Shown: positions 26,836 through 37,569, counted from the stretch's first letter. The stretch is 64,000 nt of DNA from JBCDCY01 sp039180875 (GCA_039180875.1 JBCDCY010000001.1:124001-188000), one strand, 5' to 3'. Program-made: numbers and translations. Notes: generated by a model from the letters alone, not told the origin.

Positions 26836-28397
26836 CCGACGACCGCCAGGGTCGGCGCCTCTGCCCCGCTCGGCGATCCGAGGGCGATGGTGCGATCGAC
26901 CGGCAGGGCCGGCGCGTCCCCGTGGCGGAGAACCAGGACCGTCGCCCGCACCTCGGCGAGCGTCTCAGCCAGGGCCTGGCGCGCCAGATCGTCGAGCTCA
27001 AACACCGGATCGTCGATGATCAGCAGGCCGGGGCGGGCGAACACCGCAGCCGCCAATCGGGCCCGGGCGGCGAGCGCCGGGGCGGCTTGCCCGGCATTGC
27101 GGTCGAGATCCGCCGGAGAGATCGCGGCGCGGCGCAGGACCTCCGCCCGCTCCGCCTCCTCCCAGTCCTTGGCCAGCGCCGTCAGCTGCGCCCCGATGGT
27201 GCCGCGGCCGAGCGGGCAGCTCGGCGCCACCGGGATGGCGGCGCCCGCGATGCGGTGGCTGCGCCAGGCGGTGCCGTCCTCCGCCACCAGGCTGAGGCGC
27301 CCCTCCTCCGGCACGGTGAGGCCGGCGACCAGATTGACGAAGGCCCGCGCCCCGGGCTCCGCCCGCAGGGCCACACGCTCTCCCGGGGCGACGCGCAGGT
27401 CGACCAACGGCCCCTCCGGCCCGAGGGCCAGCGCCGTGGCGTCGAGGCCGAGGGGGCCGGTGCCGGACCAGGTCACCGCCGCCGGACCGGCCCGCGACAG
27501 CGCCTCGGCCAGGCGCCGGCGACCCTCCCGAAAGTTGAGCCACAGATCGAGGGTGCGGGTGAGGTCGCGCAGCGCCACGCCGGCACTACCGACGAAAACC
27601 AGGGCCGGCGCGATGGCGGCGATGCCGCCACCCTCCCCTCCGGCCGAAACCGCCAGATAGGCCAGTGCGGCGACGAAGCCGGTCTCCGGCGCGTGGCGGA
27701 GAAGGCTCGCCCACCAGTATCGCAGCGCCAGCAGGCCGGCCATCCGCTCCGCCAGGCGGTAGAGCACCCGGCGCTCGTCATCCAGCCTTGCATAGGCCCG
27801 AAGCCGTGGCGCGCCGAGCACGGCCTCGCCCACCCGGCCGGCCATCCGCCCCCTGGCCGCGCGGGCATCGCGCACCGCCCGGCGGAGCGGGCGGTAGGCA
27901 GCAGCCGCGGCCAGTGCGGTGGTGAGCGTGACGATCAGCAGCCCCGGTACGGCGGAGGGATGCAGCAGCGCCGCCGCCAGCATGAGGCCGAGCAAGGTCG
28001 CGAGGCCCGTGGTCCCGGCGGCAATACCGAGGCTCACCCAGTTCTTGATCGAAGAGAGATCGCTGATCAGCCGTGTCATGGTAATACCGTGGCTGCCCCG
28101 ATCACCGCCGGCCCGCACGATGGCCTTCAGCAGCCGCACGCGGCAGACGGCGACATAGGCCTGGCCGAAACGCTCCGCCAAGGCCCGGCCGTGGGCATGC
28201 AGGAAGAGCGCGGCGATCCCGCTGCCGCCGGCGATCAGCAGCGGCAGGATCCCCGCGCCCATGTCCGGTGCGGCGAGAAAGCGGCCGAGGGCCACCGCAC
28301 CCGCGGCGGCGAGGGCCGCCTGCAGCAGGCCGACCCCCACCAGGCGCGCCAGCATCCGCTGCCGCGCCGCCGTGCCGAGGATGGCCGGTGGGGTCAC
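26832..28397 (-). CDS. ABC exporter-like protein with degenerate ATPase site
   Basis: A 521-residue protein with the layout of a type IV ABC half-exporter: five or six membrane segments (about 15-280), an exporter-like coupling region GITMTRLISDLSSIKNWVSL, and a C-terminal nucleotide-binding-like domain. That domain has lost key residues. At the Walker A position I read LRAEPGARAFVNLVAGL with no GK[ST]; the LSGGQ signature is replaced by AAPALAARARL; Walker B is LLIIDDPVFELDD with Asp for the catalytic Glu. It is unlikely to hydrolyse ATP alone. It overlaps both neighbours by four bases. Confidence 0.78.
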   Translation of the reverse strand: MTPPAILGTAARQRMLARLVGVGLLQAALAAAGAVALGRFLAAPDMGAGILPLLIAGGSGIAALFLHAHGRALAERFGQAYVAVCRVRLLKAIVRAGGDRGSHGITMTRLISDLSSIKNWVSLGIAAGTTGLATLLGLMLAAALLHPSAVPGLLIVTLTTALAAAAAYRPLRRAVRDARAARGRMAGRVGEAVLGAPRLRAYARLDDERRVLYRLAERMAGLLALRYWWASLLRHAPETGFVAALAYLAVSAGGEGGGIAAIAPALVFVGSAGVALRDLTRTLDLWLNFREGRRRLAEALSRAGPAAVTWSGTGPLGLDATALALGPEGPLVDLRVAPGERVALRAEPGARAFVNLVAGLTVPEEGRLSLVAEDGTAWRSHRIAGAAIPVAPSCPLGRGTIGAQLTALAKDWEEAERAEVLRRAAISPADLDRNAGQAAPALAARARLAAAVFARPGLLIIDDPVFELDDLARQALAETLAEVRATVLVLRHGDAPALPVDRTIALGSPSGAEAPTLAVVG

Positions 28398-29470
28398 GAC
28401 GCGATCTCGAGCAGGGGCTCAGCCGCCGGCAGCAGATCGACGGCCGTCGCCGGGTCGGAGAGATCGTCGAGCGTCAGGCAGCGGCCGTTGCCGAGCGCCT
28501 CGAACTCCTGCACCGCGAGCGGCGCCCGGGTGATCAGACCGGTGACGCCAGCCACGTCGTAGCCTCGGGCGCGCAGCGCACCGGCGCCGAAGGCGGCCCC
28601 GGCCGCTTCCCGCGCGGCGAACAGCACCCGCGGCGTGAGGCGTCCCATCGCCGGGCTTTCGAGCAGCGCCGCCGTCTCCGTCTGGCAGATGCCGTCGGCG
28701 ATCTCGACGACCGCCACGTCGCAGCCGGCCTCGGCCAGTCCGGCGATCAGGGTGTTGACGATCTCGACCAGCTCGGCCTGGGGCAATTGATAGGTCGCGA
28801 CATGGCCGGCATCGGTGAAGTCCAGAACCTCTGCCGCGCCGGCGTCGCGGTAGTGCCAGACATCGCCGCCGGCGCCGGTGCCGGTCACCTTGGCCGCCCC
28901 GACGCGCCGCCCAGCGGCCGCAAGACCGCGGATGAGCGCGGCGGCCGAGGTCGTCTTGCCGGCGTTCATCGCCGTGCCGACCACCGCGACGGCCGGCAGA
29001 TCGGGCGCGGCCGGGATCGGCGCCATGGCATAGTCGGCGAGGTTGAGCACGCGCCCCTTGGCCGAGGCGATGAGGCCGATGAGGCGCAGCTCCGTCGGCT
29101 TGATGATACGGTCGTGCACCACCCGCACCACGCCCGCGATGCCGCCTGCCGCGGCCAGATGGCAGGGGCCGAGCTGTTCCGGCACCACCGCCTCGAACTG
29201 ATCCGGCGCATAGCGGCTGCCGAGGGCGACGATGACCTCGTCGCCCGGGAACAGGCGCGCCCGGCGGCCGTCGCAGCGCTCGATCCGGGTGTGGTGACCC
29301 ACCTCCTCCACCCGCGCCAGCGCCAGATCGCCGGGGCGGAAGCTGCGCACCAGGAAGCGCTGGTCGAGCGCCGCCTGATCCAGCAGGGTGAAGATCTCGT
29401 CCGCAGGCACCCGCCGGGTGGTGAAGGCCCGCTTGGCCCGGGCCAGCCGCGCCACGTCGCTCGTGATCAT
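28394..29470 (-). CDS. P-loop NTPase of unknown family (dethiobiotin-synthetase-like fold)
   Basis: A 358-residue protein I cannot place with confidence. The first 150 residues form a separate domain containing RPGDLALARVEEVGHHTRIE and FPGDEVIVALGSRYAPDQ. The second half has a Walker A GTAMNAGKTTSAAAL (about 165-180), then AAKVTGTGAGGDVW and VVEIADGICQTETAALL, an arrangement reminiscent of dethiobiotin synthetase, CobQ/MobB or DUF1611 (DgcN-type) proteins. It opens the minus-strand cluster, and its stop overlaps the ABC gene start. Activity unknown; a ligase, kinase or acyl-transfer role are all possible. Confidence 0.65.
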   Translation of the reverse strand: MITSDVARLARAKRAFTTRRVPADEIFTLLDQAALDQRFLVRSFRPGDLALARVEEVGHHTRIERCDGRRARLFPGDEVIVALGSRYAPDQFEAVVPEQLGPCHLAAAGGIAGVVRVVHDRIIKPTELRLIGLIASAKGRVLNLADYAMAPIPAAPDLPAVAVVGTAMNAGKTTSAAALIRGLAAAGRRVGAAKVTGTGAGGDVWHYRDAGAAEVLDFTDAGHVATYQLPQAELVEIVNTLIAGLAEAGCDVAVVEIADGICQTETAALLESPAMGRLTPRVLFAAREAAGAAFGAGALRARGYDVAGVTGLITRAPLAVQEFEALGNGRCLTLDDLSDPATAVDLLPAAEPLLEIAS

Positions 29471-29615
29471 CGCATCGCTCCGTCATCGTGAGGGCGGGCC
29501 GGTTCGATCCGCCGATGACGACGCTCTAGCGCCGCGAACCTGACAAGCGTCTGAGGATGCCTGTCAGCCAATTGTAAGCTACGATCTGCTTCGCTTGCCC
29601 GGTGGGGAGTAGCGC

Positions 29616-30341
<726 letters not shown>

Positions 30342-30370
30342 ACGCACTGCCATGGCGCGGGGAGGGACCG

Positions 30371-31024
30371 ATGCGACTGCTGGTCGTTGAGGACGAGCCG
30401 GCGCTCCGCACGATGCTGGCCGAGGCCCTGCGCGAGGCGTCCTACGTCGTCGACACCGCCGCGGATGGCGAGGACGGCGCCCATCTCGGCGCCCATGAAA
30501 GCTACGACGCCATCATCCTCGACCTCGGCCTGCCGGTGATGGACGGCCTCTCCGTCCTGGCCGAATGGCGGAGCGCCGCCATCGAAACGCCGGTGCTGGT
30601 GCTGACCGCCCGGGGCGGCTGGCGTGACAAGGTGCAGGGCCTGCGGACCGGGGCCGACGACTACCTCGCCAAGCCGTTCGAGACGGAGGAGCTGCTGGCC
30701 CGGGTCGAGGCGCTGATCCGCCGTTCCCGCGGCCAAACCACACCGGTGGTGAGCCTCGGATGCGCCGAGATCGACATGTCGCGCCGCACGGTCTCCCGCG
30801 CGGGCAAGGCGGTGGCGCTCAGCCCGACGGAGTACCGCGCCTTCGCCTATCTTGCGCTCAACCGCGGCCGGGTGATCTCGAAGAGCGAGATGACCGAGCA
30901 TCTCTACGACCAGGACTTCGACCTCGATTCCAACGTCATCGAGGTGCTGGTCGCGCGGCTGCGCAAGAAGCTCGGCGCCGATCTAGTCAAGACCCAGCGA
31001 GGGCACGGCTATTATGTCGACTGA
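30371..31024 (+). CDS. OmpR/PhoP-family response regulator
   Basis: A 217-residue two-component regulator. The receiver domain has the acidic pair VVEDE (6-10), the phospho-acceptor in IILDLGLPVMDGL (Asp about 51), Thr in VLTARGG and Lys in LAKPF. The C-terminal winged helix ends NVIEVLVARLRKKLGADL...GHGYYVD. GGGAGG lies just before the ATG. It overlaps the sensor kinase gene by 11 bases. Overall pattern is closest to PhoP/QseB. Targets are unknown; the adjacent acidic secreted protein is a candidate. Confidence 0.94.
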   Translation: MRLLVVEDEPALRTMLAEALREASYVVDTAADGEDGAHLGAHESYDAIILDLGLPVMDGLSVLAEWRSAAIETPVLVLTARGGWRDKVQGLRTGADDYLAKPFETEELLARVEALIRRSRGQTTPVVSLGCAEIDMSRRTVSRAGKAVALSPTEYRAFAYLALNRGRVISKSEMTEHLYDQDFDLDSNVIEVLVARLRKKLGADLVKTQRGHGYYVD

Positions 31025-32441
31025 GGGGATCCGCCGAAGACTGCGGCGCCTGTCGCTGACCGCCCGCCTGACCATCGGCGCGGCGCTTTGGGGCGGTGCG
31101 GTGCTGGCCGTCACCGGTCTTATCCTGGTCGGTCTTTTCCGCGACCATGTCGAGCGCCAGTTCGACGCGACCCTGCACGACCATCTGATCCGTCTGGTGG
31201 CGATCACCCAGATCGACGACAGCGGCGCGGTCCGGGTTCAGGGCCAGGTGGCCGGCGCCCGCTTCACCATCCCGTTTTCCGGCTGGGCCTGGCAGATCCG
31301 CCAGGGCGGCGCGATCGTGGCCCAATCAGTCTCCCTCGGCCCGATGGTCCCCGGCGTGATGGAGGCGTTGCAGCCGCCCGTGGATCCCGGCGACGGCCGG
31401 GTCGCCGATTACCTGGCGCCGGGGGGCATCGCCTCCCGCGCCGAGACGCGCACGGTGACGGTGCGCGACGGCACCGATCCGTTGATCTTCGTGGTCTCTA
31501 TGCCGCAATCGGACCTGGCGGCGGCAGAGGCGGAGTTCCAGCGCGCCGTGCTGATCGCCTTCTCCGCCCTCGGCCTCGGCCTGATCGTTGCCAACTTCTT
31601 CCTGATGCGGACCGCCCTTCGCCCCTTCGCCGCCCTGCTCGAGAAGGTGGCGAGCATCCGGGACGGGCGCCGTGAGGCCCCTCGCCCCTGGCCGCGGGAG
31701 CTTGCGCCGATCGCGGATGAACTCGACGGCCTGCAGGCCCATATCGACCGCCTGGTGGAGCGGGCGCGCGGCGAGGCGGCCGATCTGGCCCACGCCGTGA
31801 AGACGCCGCTCTCCGTCCTGAAGCAGCTCGCGGTGAAGGCGCCGGAGGCGATGGCCCTGCCAATGCGGCGTCAAGTCGACCGGATCAACACCTATCTCGA
31901 TCGCCATCTCAGCCGCAGCCGGGCCGCCGGCACCGGTCATCGCCGAGCCGAGATCGCGGCCTCCGCCCGCGACATCGTCACCGCGCTTGGCCCGGAGTTC
32001 GAGGGGAAGGGCCTCGAGGTGGCGCTCGACGTGCCGGACGATCTGGTCTTTCACGGCGACGAGGCAGACCTCTACGAGCTGCTCGGCAATCTGGTGGACA
32101 ACGCCCGCAAATGGGCGCGCTGGCAGATCCAGGTCTCGGCCCGGACGGCGGAGCACGGCCTTGTCGTGGAGATCGGTGACGACGGTCCCGGCGTGCCGGA
32201 GGCCGAGCGGGAGCGCATCTTCGCCCGCGGCCAGCGTCTGGACGAGGCGGCGCCGGGCCATGGCCTGGGCCTGACCATCGTGCGTGAGATCGTCCAGCTT
32301 TACGGCGGCGGCGTCACCATCGACGCCAGCCCCCTGGGCGGCGCGCGCGTCACCCTGCGCATCCCAGGCGGACGGCGCCCGGCCGAGGCGTCGCGCACCC
32401 CCGCCCTGCGCCTCATCCGCCGCTCGGAGGGACGGGCGTGA
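31014..32441 (+). CDS. PhoQ-like sensor histidine kinase
   Basis: A 475-residue inner-membrane sensor kinase. Two transmembrane segments (about 20-42 and 178-202) flank a periplasmic sensor domain of about 135 residues. A HAMP-like linker follows, then the phospho-acceptor His in ADLAHAVKTPLSVLKQLA, the form typical of PhoQ-type kinases. The ATPase domain has the N box LLGNLVDNARKWA, G1 EIGDDGPGVP and G2 GHGLGLTIVREI. It is the partner of the overlapping response regulator. PhoQ senses divalent cations, acid and peptides, but the sensor domain here cannot be assigned a ligand. Confidence 0.93.
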   Translation: MSTEGIRRRLRRLSLTARLTIGAALWGGAVLAVTGLILVGLFRDHVERQFDATLHDHLIRLVAITQIDDSGAVRVQGQVAGARFTIPFSGWAWQIRQGGAIVAQSVSLGPMVPGVMEALQPPVDPGDGRVADYLAPGGIASRAETRTVTVRDGTDPLIFVVSMPQSDLAAAEAEFQRAVLIAFSALGLGLIVANFFLMRTALRPFAALLEKVASIRDGRREAPRPWPRELAPIADELDGLQAHIDRLVERARGEAADLAHAVKTPLSVLKQLAVKAPEAMALPMRRQVDRINTYLDRHLSRSRAAGTGHRRAEIAASARDIVTALGPEFEGKGLEVALDVPDDLVFHGDEADLYELLGNLVDNARKWARWQIQVSARTAEHGLVVEIGDDGPGVPEAERERIFARGQRLDEAAPGHGLGLTIVREIVQLYGGGVTIDASPLGGARVTLRIPGGRRPAEASRTPALRLIRRSEGRA

Positions 32442-32469
32442 GATCCGCTCGCCATATCGGGAGACGGCG

Positions 32470-33132
32470 GTGAGGCGCCTCACCTCCCCTGATATGGCGT
32501 CACCGGCTCGGCGGCGACTTCTCGGCCAGGGCGGCGCGAGCCTCGCGCTCATGCTGCTGCCGCTGCCGGCCTGCGTGCCGGCAGAGGGCACCGGGGCGCC
32601 CCGCGTGCTCGACATCGCCCTCTGGGCGGGCGCACCGGCGAGCGACGCCGAGCTGCCCCGGGTCGACACCGTCGGCGGGCGGAACCAGAACCGCCGGATC
32701 CGCGGGCCGATCCGCTGGCGCAACCCCACCACCGGCGAGCGGCTGCGGGTCTATGAGCGCACCAAGACCGGCCGCCGGCGCCAGAAGCGGCAATTGCTGA
32801 CCCCGACCCACGGCGGCCAGGGCCTCGGCCGGGTGCTGGACGAGCGCAGCGACGCGCCGATCCGCTATTTCGAGGACGACATCATCTTCCCCCTCGGCCC
32901 CTGGCGGGATCGGGAGCGGCGGACATTCAGCGCCGTCGAGCAAACGGTGGTCGGCCCGGCACCGCGTCGGATCGAGATCTTCGTCCGCGATCTCGACTTC
33001 ATCTTTGACGATACGCCCGGCGCGCTCCGCTACGACTGGACCGCCCGGGACGCCGCCGACCGGGTGATCTACCGCGAGCGCTATGTCTATGCCCCGGGAC
33101 GCGGTTTGGTGGCGTTCGAGGACCTGACCTGA
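32470..33132 (+). CDS. Probable Tat-exported lipoprotein of unknown function
   Basis: A 220-residue protein with an N-terminal ARRRLLGQGG, a hydrophobic stretch and LPAC, consistent with a twin-arginine signal ending in a lipobox. The mature region contains VGGRNQNRRIRGPIRWRNP and many Arg/Asp pairs; I recognise no family. The start is uncertain: GTG at 32470 has GGGAG six bases upstream, ATG at 32494 has none. It lies 28 bases after the sensor kinase gene and 86 bases before an L,D-transpeptidase gene, so it may belong with envelope remodelling. Confidence 0.6.
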   Translation: MRRLTSPDMASPARRRLLGQGGASLALMLLPLPACVPAEGTGAPRVLDIALWAGAPASDAELPRVDTVGGRNQNRRIRGPIRWRNPTTGERLRVYERTKTGRRRQKRQLLTPTHGGQGLGRVLDERSDAPIRYFEDDIIFPLGPWRDRERRTFSAVEQTVVGPAPRRIEIFVRDLDFIFDDTPGALRYDWTARDAADRVIYRERYVYAPGRGLVAFEDLT

Positions 33133-33218
33133 GCCTTCACCCCTGAAGAGAGCGAATCATCTATTTTGGATGATTGGCCGGCGGTAGCGTCGGCAGCGTC
33201 TGTAGAGGGAGTAAGGCC

Positions 33219-34001
33219 ATGCGTGTGTTCGGCCAACCAAACGATCTTTCCCGGCGAGGGTTCCTCGCCAGCGCGCTCGGCGCCGTCGCTGCGGGGTGCA
33301 CCGCGCCGGTGCCCGAGGTCGAGGTGGCGGCGGTCGACCCGCGCTCCACCTTCCAGCGCCTGCTCGATGCCCAGGGCGTGCCCTATCAGGCGCCCAAGGC
33401 CGGCAAGGCGATCCTGGTCAACATCCCGGGCTTCGAGGTTCTGGCGCTGCAGGACGGGGAACCGGTGCTGCGCAGCCGCGCCATCGTCGGCACGCGGCGG
33501 GACCAGACGCCGGTGATGGGCACCCGGACCTCGGTCGTGCGCTTTCGCCCGACCTGGCGGCCGACACCCACCATGGTGCGGCGGGGCGAGTATCCCGACC
33601 GGGTCTGGCCGGCCGGTGCCGACAATCCGCTCGGCCTCGCGGCCCTGCGCTTGGAGCCGGGGATGCTGATCTACCTGCACAGCACCAACCGCCCCCAGCT
33701 CTTCGATCGGGAGGCGCGGGCGCTCAGCCATGGCTGCGTGCGGGTGGAGGCCTGGGACGCGCTGATGGCCTGGGCCGCGGGCATCGACCTTGAGACCTTC
33801 CACCGCAATACACGGAGCGCGGGCACCTTCGACGTGCCCACGGACGGCTCGATCCCTGTCACCTTCGGCTATTTCCTGAACTTCCCCGACGCCGCGGGCG
33901 CGCCCAGAAGCCATGCCGACATCTACGGCCGGGGGGAGAGCAGCCGGTTCGGCGCGCCCGTCCACGCGACGCCGGCGGGCACGGTACCTCAGCCAGCCTG
34001 A
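33219..34001 (+). CDS. L,D-transpeptidase (YkuD domain), Tat lipoprotein
   Basis: A 260-residue cell-wall enzyme that makes 3-3 cross-links or attaches proteins to peptidoglycan. The signal has SRRGFLASALGAVAAGC, a twin-arginine motif with a lipobox Cys. The YkuD catalytic motif is LSHGCVRVEAW, preceded by YLHSTN, with the essential Cys present. An N-terminal domain carries ILVNIPGFEVLALQDGEPV. I start at the ATG at 33219 with GAGGGAG upstream. Substrate specificity is unknown. The two Tat lipoprotein genes probably share a transcript. Confidence 0.9.
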   Translation: MRVFGQPNDLSRRGFLASALGAVAAGCTAPVPEVEVAAVDPRSTFQRLLDAQGVPYQAPKAGKAILVNIPGFEVLALQDGEPVLRSRAIVGTRRDQTPVMGTRTSVVRFRPTWRPTPTMVRRGEYPDRVWPAGADNPLGLAALRLEPGMLIYLHSTNRPQLFDREARALSHGCVRVEAWDALMAWAAGIDLETFHRNTRSAGTFDVPTDGSIPVTFGYFLNFPDAAGAPRSHADIYGRGESSRFGAPVHATPAGTVPQPA

Positions 34002-34077
34002 GCCCGCGCACCCGACCCGCTTGCCTCCCCGCCATCCGCAGCCCTAGTCTCGAGGCGGCCATGGCGGGGAGAAAGCG

Positions 34078-35166
<1,089 letters not shown>

Positions 35167-35222
35167 TCCGGCGCGTGACCGAGGCCCCGCGGCTGGGCCT
35201 GCGCGTCCCGCACGCGGCTGAT

Positions 35223-35276
35223 GGATATTTGAACCACTGCGAAGGCCATGGGGCTTTCTTGCTGGCTCAAATATCC
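35223..35276. repeat. AAATATCC-type inverted repeat between mtnA and FGGY genes
   Basis: GGATATTTGA (35223-35232) and TCAAATATCC (35267-35276) form a perfect ten-base inverted repeat with a 34-base interior. The right arm overlaps the stop codon of the kinase gene. It lies between convergent genes and could act as a terminator or transcript-end hairpin. The core resembles the element beside recF. Confidence 0.6.
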
Positions 35277-36700
35277 CCGCCGGAGGCATGGGTCGCTTCG
35301 GGATGTTCCGGCGGGTCGCCTCGGTGCGCCCAGGCCCACCACTGCGCGGCATAGGCGTCAAAGCCTGGAATGTCGGCCGGGGCGACGGGCGTCAGGTCGA
35401 TTGGGCGCTCCGGCAGGGCGCCGTTGGGCGGCATCAGGGCGAGCAAAGCGGCGCCCGCCCGGGTGCCGTTCGTCTCGGCCGAGGCCAGGATTTCAACCTC
35501 CGGCAACGCCCGGGCCAACAGGCCGAGATAAAGCCCGTTGGCCGCAAAAGGCCCATCCACGATCACCGGCGCCGAGGGGCCGAGCCCGCGGAGGGAAACC
35601 GACGACATCAGGGCCGTGTAGAGCGCCGCCAGGCTCGCGTGGGCGGGCGGGCCCTCTGGCGGAGGTCCGATGATGCGCCCACGTCCCCCCGTTTCCGGGA
35701 CCGGACCGCCGCTGTCGGTGAAGGAGGGGAGCGCCATGGTCCCCGCGGAGACCAGGGCCCGGACCGCCTCCACCGATCCGACCTCGGCCGGGGCACCGGC
35801 GGCCAGGATCTCGAACTCACGCCCGCCCATGAAGCGGCTCGCGGCCACCGGCGCGCCGAAAATGTCGGTGTTGGAAACGAGGTCCCGCGCTGCCTCCAGC
35901 CCTTGGAGCCCTGCACCGGTGTCAAAACCGATGATCCAGGTCCCGGTGGAGAGCAGGGTGAAGGGATCGGGCCGCGCCGCCCGGTAGCGGAGCAGATTGG
36001 CGTTCGAGTCGTGGATGCCGGTCAGGATCCGGCCCTCGCCACGCAGCTTGAGGTCAAGGGTGCCAAGGGCCTCCCAAGCCGGCGTCATGGGAGCGATGCG
36101 CCGGGCCCAGCCGCGCGCCTCGGCCAGGGTGGAGAACGTCCGTGCCTCAGGTGCCCAAAGATGGGTCTGGGCCCCGAGGGCCGTGACCTCGGCCACGCCT
36201 CGCCCGCCGAGGCGATAGGCGGCGTATTGCGCCAGCGGCAGGATTGCCGCCGCGTTCGCGAAGGCCTCGGGAAACGCCGTCTCCTGCCAGTGGAGCTGGC
36301 GGCCCAGGGTCAAGGCGGCGGGATTGGTCTGGGCGAAGACCTCGTCAAAGGGAGGCGCGATCCGGGCATAGCTCTCGACGATCTCGCCCGGTGGATCGGC
36401 GCCGTAGGCCATGATCGGCAGGACGAGCGCGCCTGCGGGATCGAGCAGCGCCAGCGCCGAGCCGTGGGCGCAGGGCACCAGTGCGTCCACCGGCAGGATG
36501 GCGTCGAGGCGCGGCAGCGCCCGCGCCACCAGGTTCAGGGCGGGGCCGAGGTCGAGATGCAGATAGGGTGGCCCCGCCCGCACCGTGGAGCGGATTTGCT
36601 CCACGCCGCGCTCGTTCAGCTCTGGATCGAACAGCGCCAGGCGGGTATGGCTCGCCCCGATATCGAGAACGGCAATCCCCCTCGGGCCCGGGTGCGTCAT
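35267..36700 (-). CDS. FGGY-family carbohydrate kinase
   Basis: A 477-residue sugar kinase of the FGGY family (ASKHA fold). The phosphate-1 motif is AVLDIGASHTRLALFD (N-terminus), the phosphate-2 region is LLSTGTWIIGFDTG, and the adenosine region includes APVIVDGPFAANGLYLGLLA. The pattern resembles L-fuculokinase or rhamnulokinase. The sugar is unknown. It is read divergently from a fuculose-phosphate-aldolase-like gene 52 bases away and convergently with mtnA. An ATG at 36700 starts the conserved domain; upstream extension to 36883 overlaps the aldolase gene and is rejected. Confidence 0.88.
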   Translation of the reverse strand: MTHPGPRGIAVLDIGASHTRLALFDPELNERGVEQIRSTVRAGPPYLHLDLGPALNLVARALPRLDAILPVDALVPCAHGSALALLDPAGALVLPIMAYGADPPGEIVESYARIAPPFDEVFAQTNPAALTLGRQLHWQETAFPEAFANAAAILPLAQYAAYRLGGRGVAEVTALGAQTHLWAPEARTFSTLAEARGWARRIAPMTPAWEALGTLDLKLRGEGRILTGIHDSNANLLRYRAARPDPFTLLSTGTWIIGFDTGAGLQGLEAARDLVSNTDIFGAPVAASRFMGGREFEILAAGAPAEVGSVEAVRALVSAGTMALPSFTDSGGPVPETGGRGRIIGPPPEGPPAHASLAALYTALMSSVSLRGLGPSAPVIVDGPFAANGLYLGLLARALPEVEILASAETNGTRAGAALLALMPPNGALPERPIDLTPVAPADIPGFDAYAAQWWAWAHRGDPPEHPEATHASGGDI

Positions 36701-36752
36701 GCCTGCCTCATACCGCCATCCCCGCCCTGCATCCTTGGAGCGCGCGAGATCT

Positions 36753-37457
36753 ATGACAAGCCCCGACGACGCCGAGCTCCGCCGCAAGATCATCGCCACC
36801 TGTCGGGAGATGAATGCCCTCGGCATCAACCAGGGGACCTCGGGCAATGTCAGCGCCCGGTCGGGCGAGGGCTTTCTGATCACGCCGAGCGGGGTGGCCT
36901 ACGACGCGATGGCGCCGGCGCAGGTCGTCGCCATGGACCTTGATGGCGGCTATCGCGGCGATTGGTTGCCGTCGTCGGAATGGCGCATGCACCACGACCT
37001 CTACCGCGCGACCGGGGGGGCAGGGGCGATCGTGCACACCCACTCGACCTATGCCACCGCCCTCTCTTGCCTGGGTCGGGAGGTGCCGGCATTTCACTAC
37101 ATGATCGGGGTGACCGGCGGCACGACGCTGCGCTGCGCGGATTATGCGACCTTCGGGACGCAGGCGCTGTCGGACGCGATGCTCGTGGCGCTCGAGGGGC
37201 GAACGGCCTGTCTGCTGGCCAACCACGGCATGGTCTGCCACGCGCCGACGCTGGAGAAGGCGCTTTGGCTGGCGGTGGAGATCGAGACGCTCTGCCGGCA
37301 ATACGTCATCGCCTGCCAGACGGGCACGCCGGTGCTGCTCGACGATGCGGAGATGGAGCGGGTGATCGCGCGCTTTGCCACCTACGGCAAGCAGCCCCAT
37401 GAGATCCCGGCCGGCGCCGCTGCGGCGGTGGAGGCGCCCGTCCGCCGCGATACCTGA
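36753..37457 (+). CDS. Class II aldolase (fuculose-phosphate aldolase type)
   Basis: A 234-residue zinc-dependent class II aldolase/adducin-domain enzyme. GINQGTSGNVSAR binds the substrate phosphate, SSEWRMHHDLYR carries the catalytic Glu, and HTHSTYATAL supplies two zinc His; LLANHGMVC follows. Such enzymes cleave L-fuculose 1-phosphate or, as Ald2 in the DHAP shunt, 5-methylthioribulose/5-deoxyribulose 1-phosphate to DHAP and an aldehyde. The nearby mtnA favours the latter role; this is inference. Start is the ATG at 36753. Confidence 0.92.
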   Translation: MTSPDDAELRRKIIATCREMNALGINQGTSGNVSARSGEGFLITPSGVAYDAMAPAQVVAMDLDGGYRGDWLPSSEWRMHHDLYRATGGAGAIVHTHSTYATALSCLGREVPAFHYMIGVTGGTTLRCADYATFGTQALSDAMLVALEGRTACLLANHGMVCHAPTLEKALWLAVEIETLCRQYVIACQTGTPVLLDDAEMERVIARFATYGKQPHEIPAGAAAAVEAPVRRDT

Positions 37458-37483
37458 ACGCACCTGCCCGGCACCGCCGGCGT

Positions 37484-37545
37484 CGCGCCTGTTCCCCAAC
37501 CCACCCACGGGCGGGCGCAGAACGCCCACCCTTGGAACAGGCGCG
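37484..37545. repeat. Dispersed palindromic repeat, copy 1
   Basis: A 62-base element bounded by CGCGCCTGTTCC (37484-37495) and its perfect inverse GGAACAGGCGCG (37534-37545), with CCCACCCACGGG and a second GC stem inside. A related 67-base copy lies at 45298-45364 in the opposite orientation. Both are intergenic. Confidence 0.75.
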
Positions 37546-37569
37546 AGGGTTAGCCAGCCGGACCCAGCT

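Noticed and set aside
36701..36883. N-terminal extension of the FGGY kinase
   Set aside because: It would overlap the divergent aldolase start; the conserved kinase domain begins just after the ATG at 36700.
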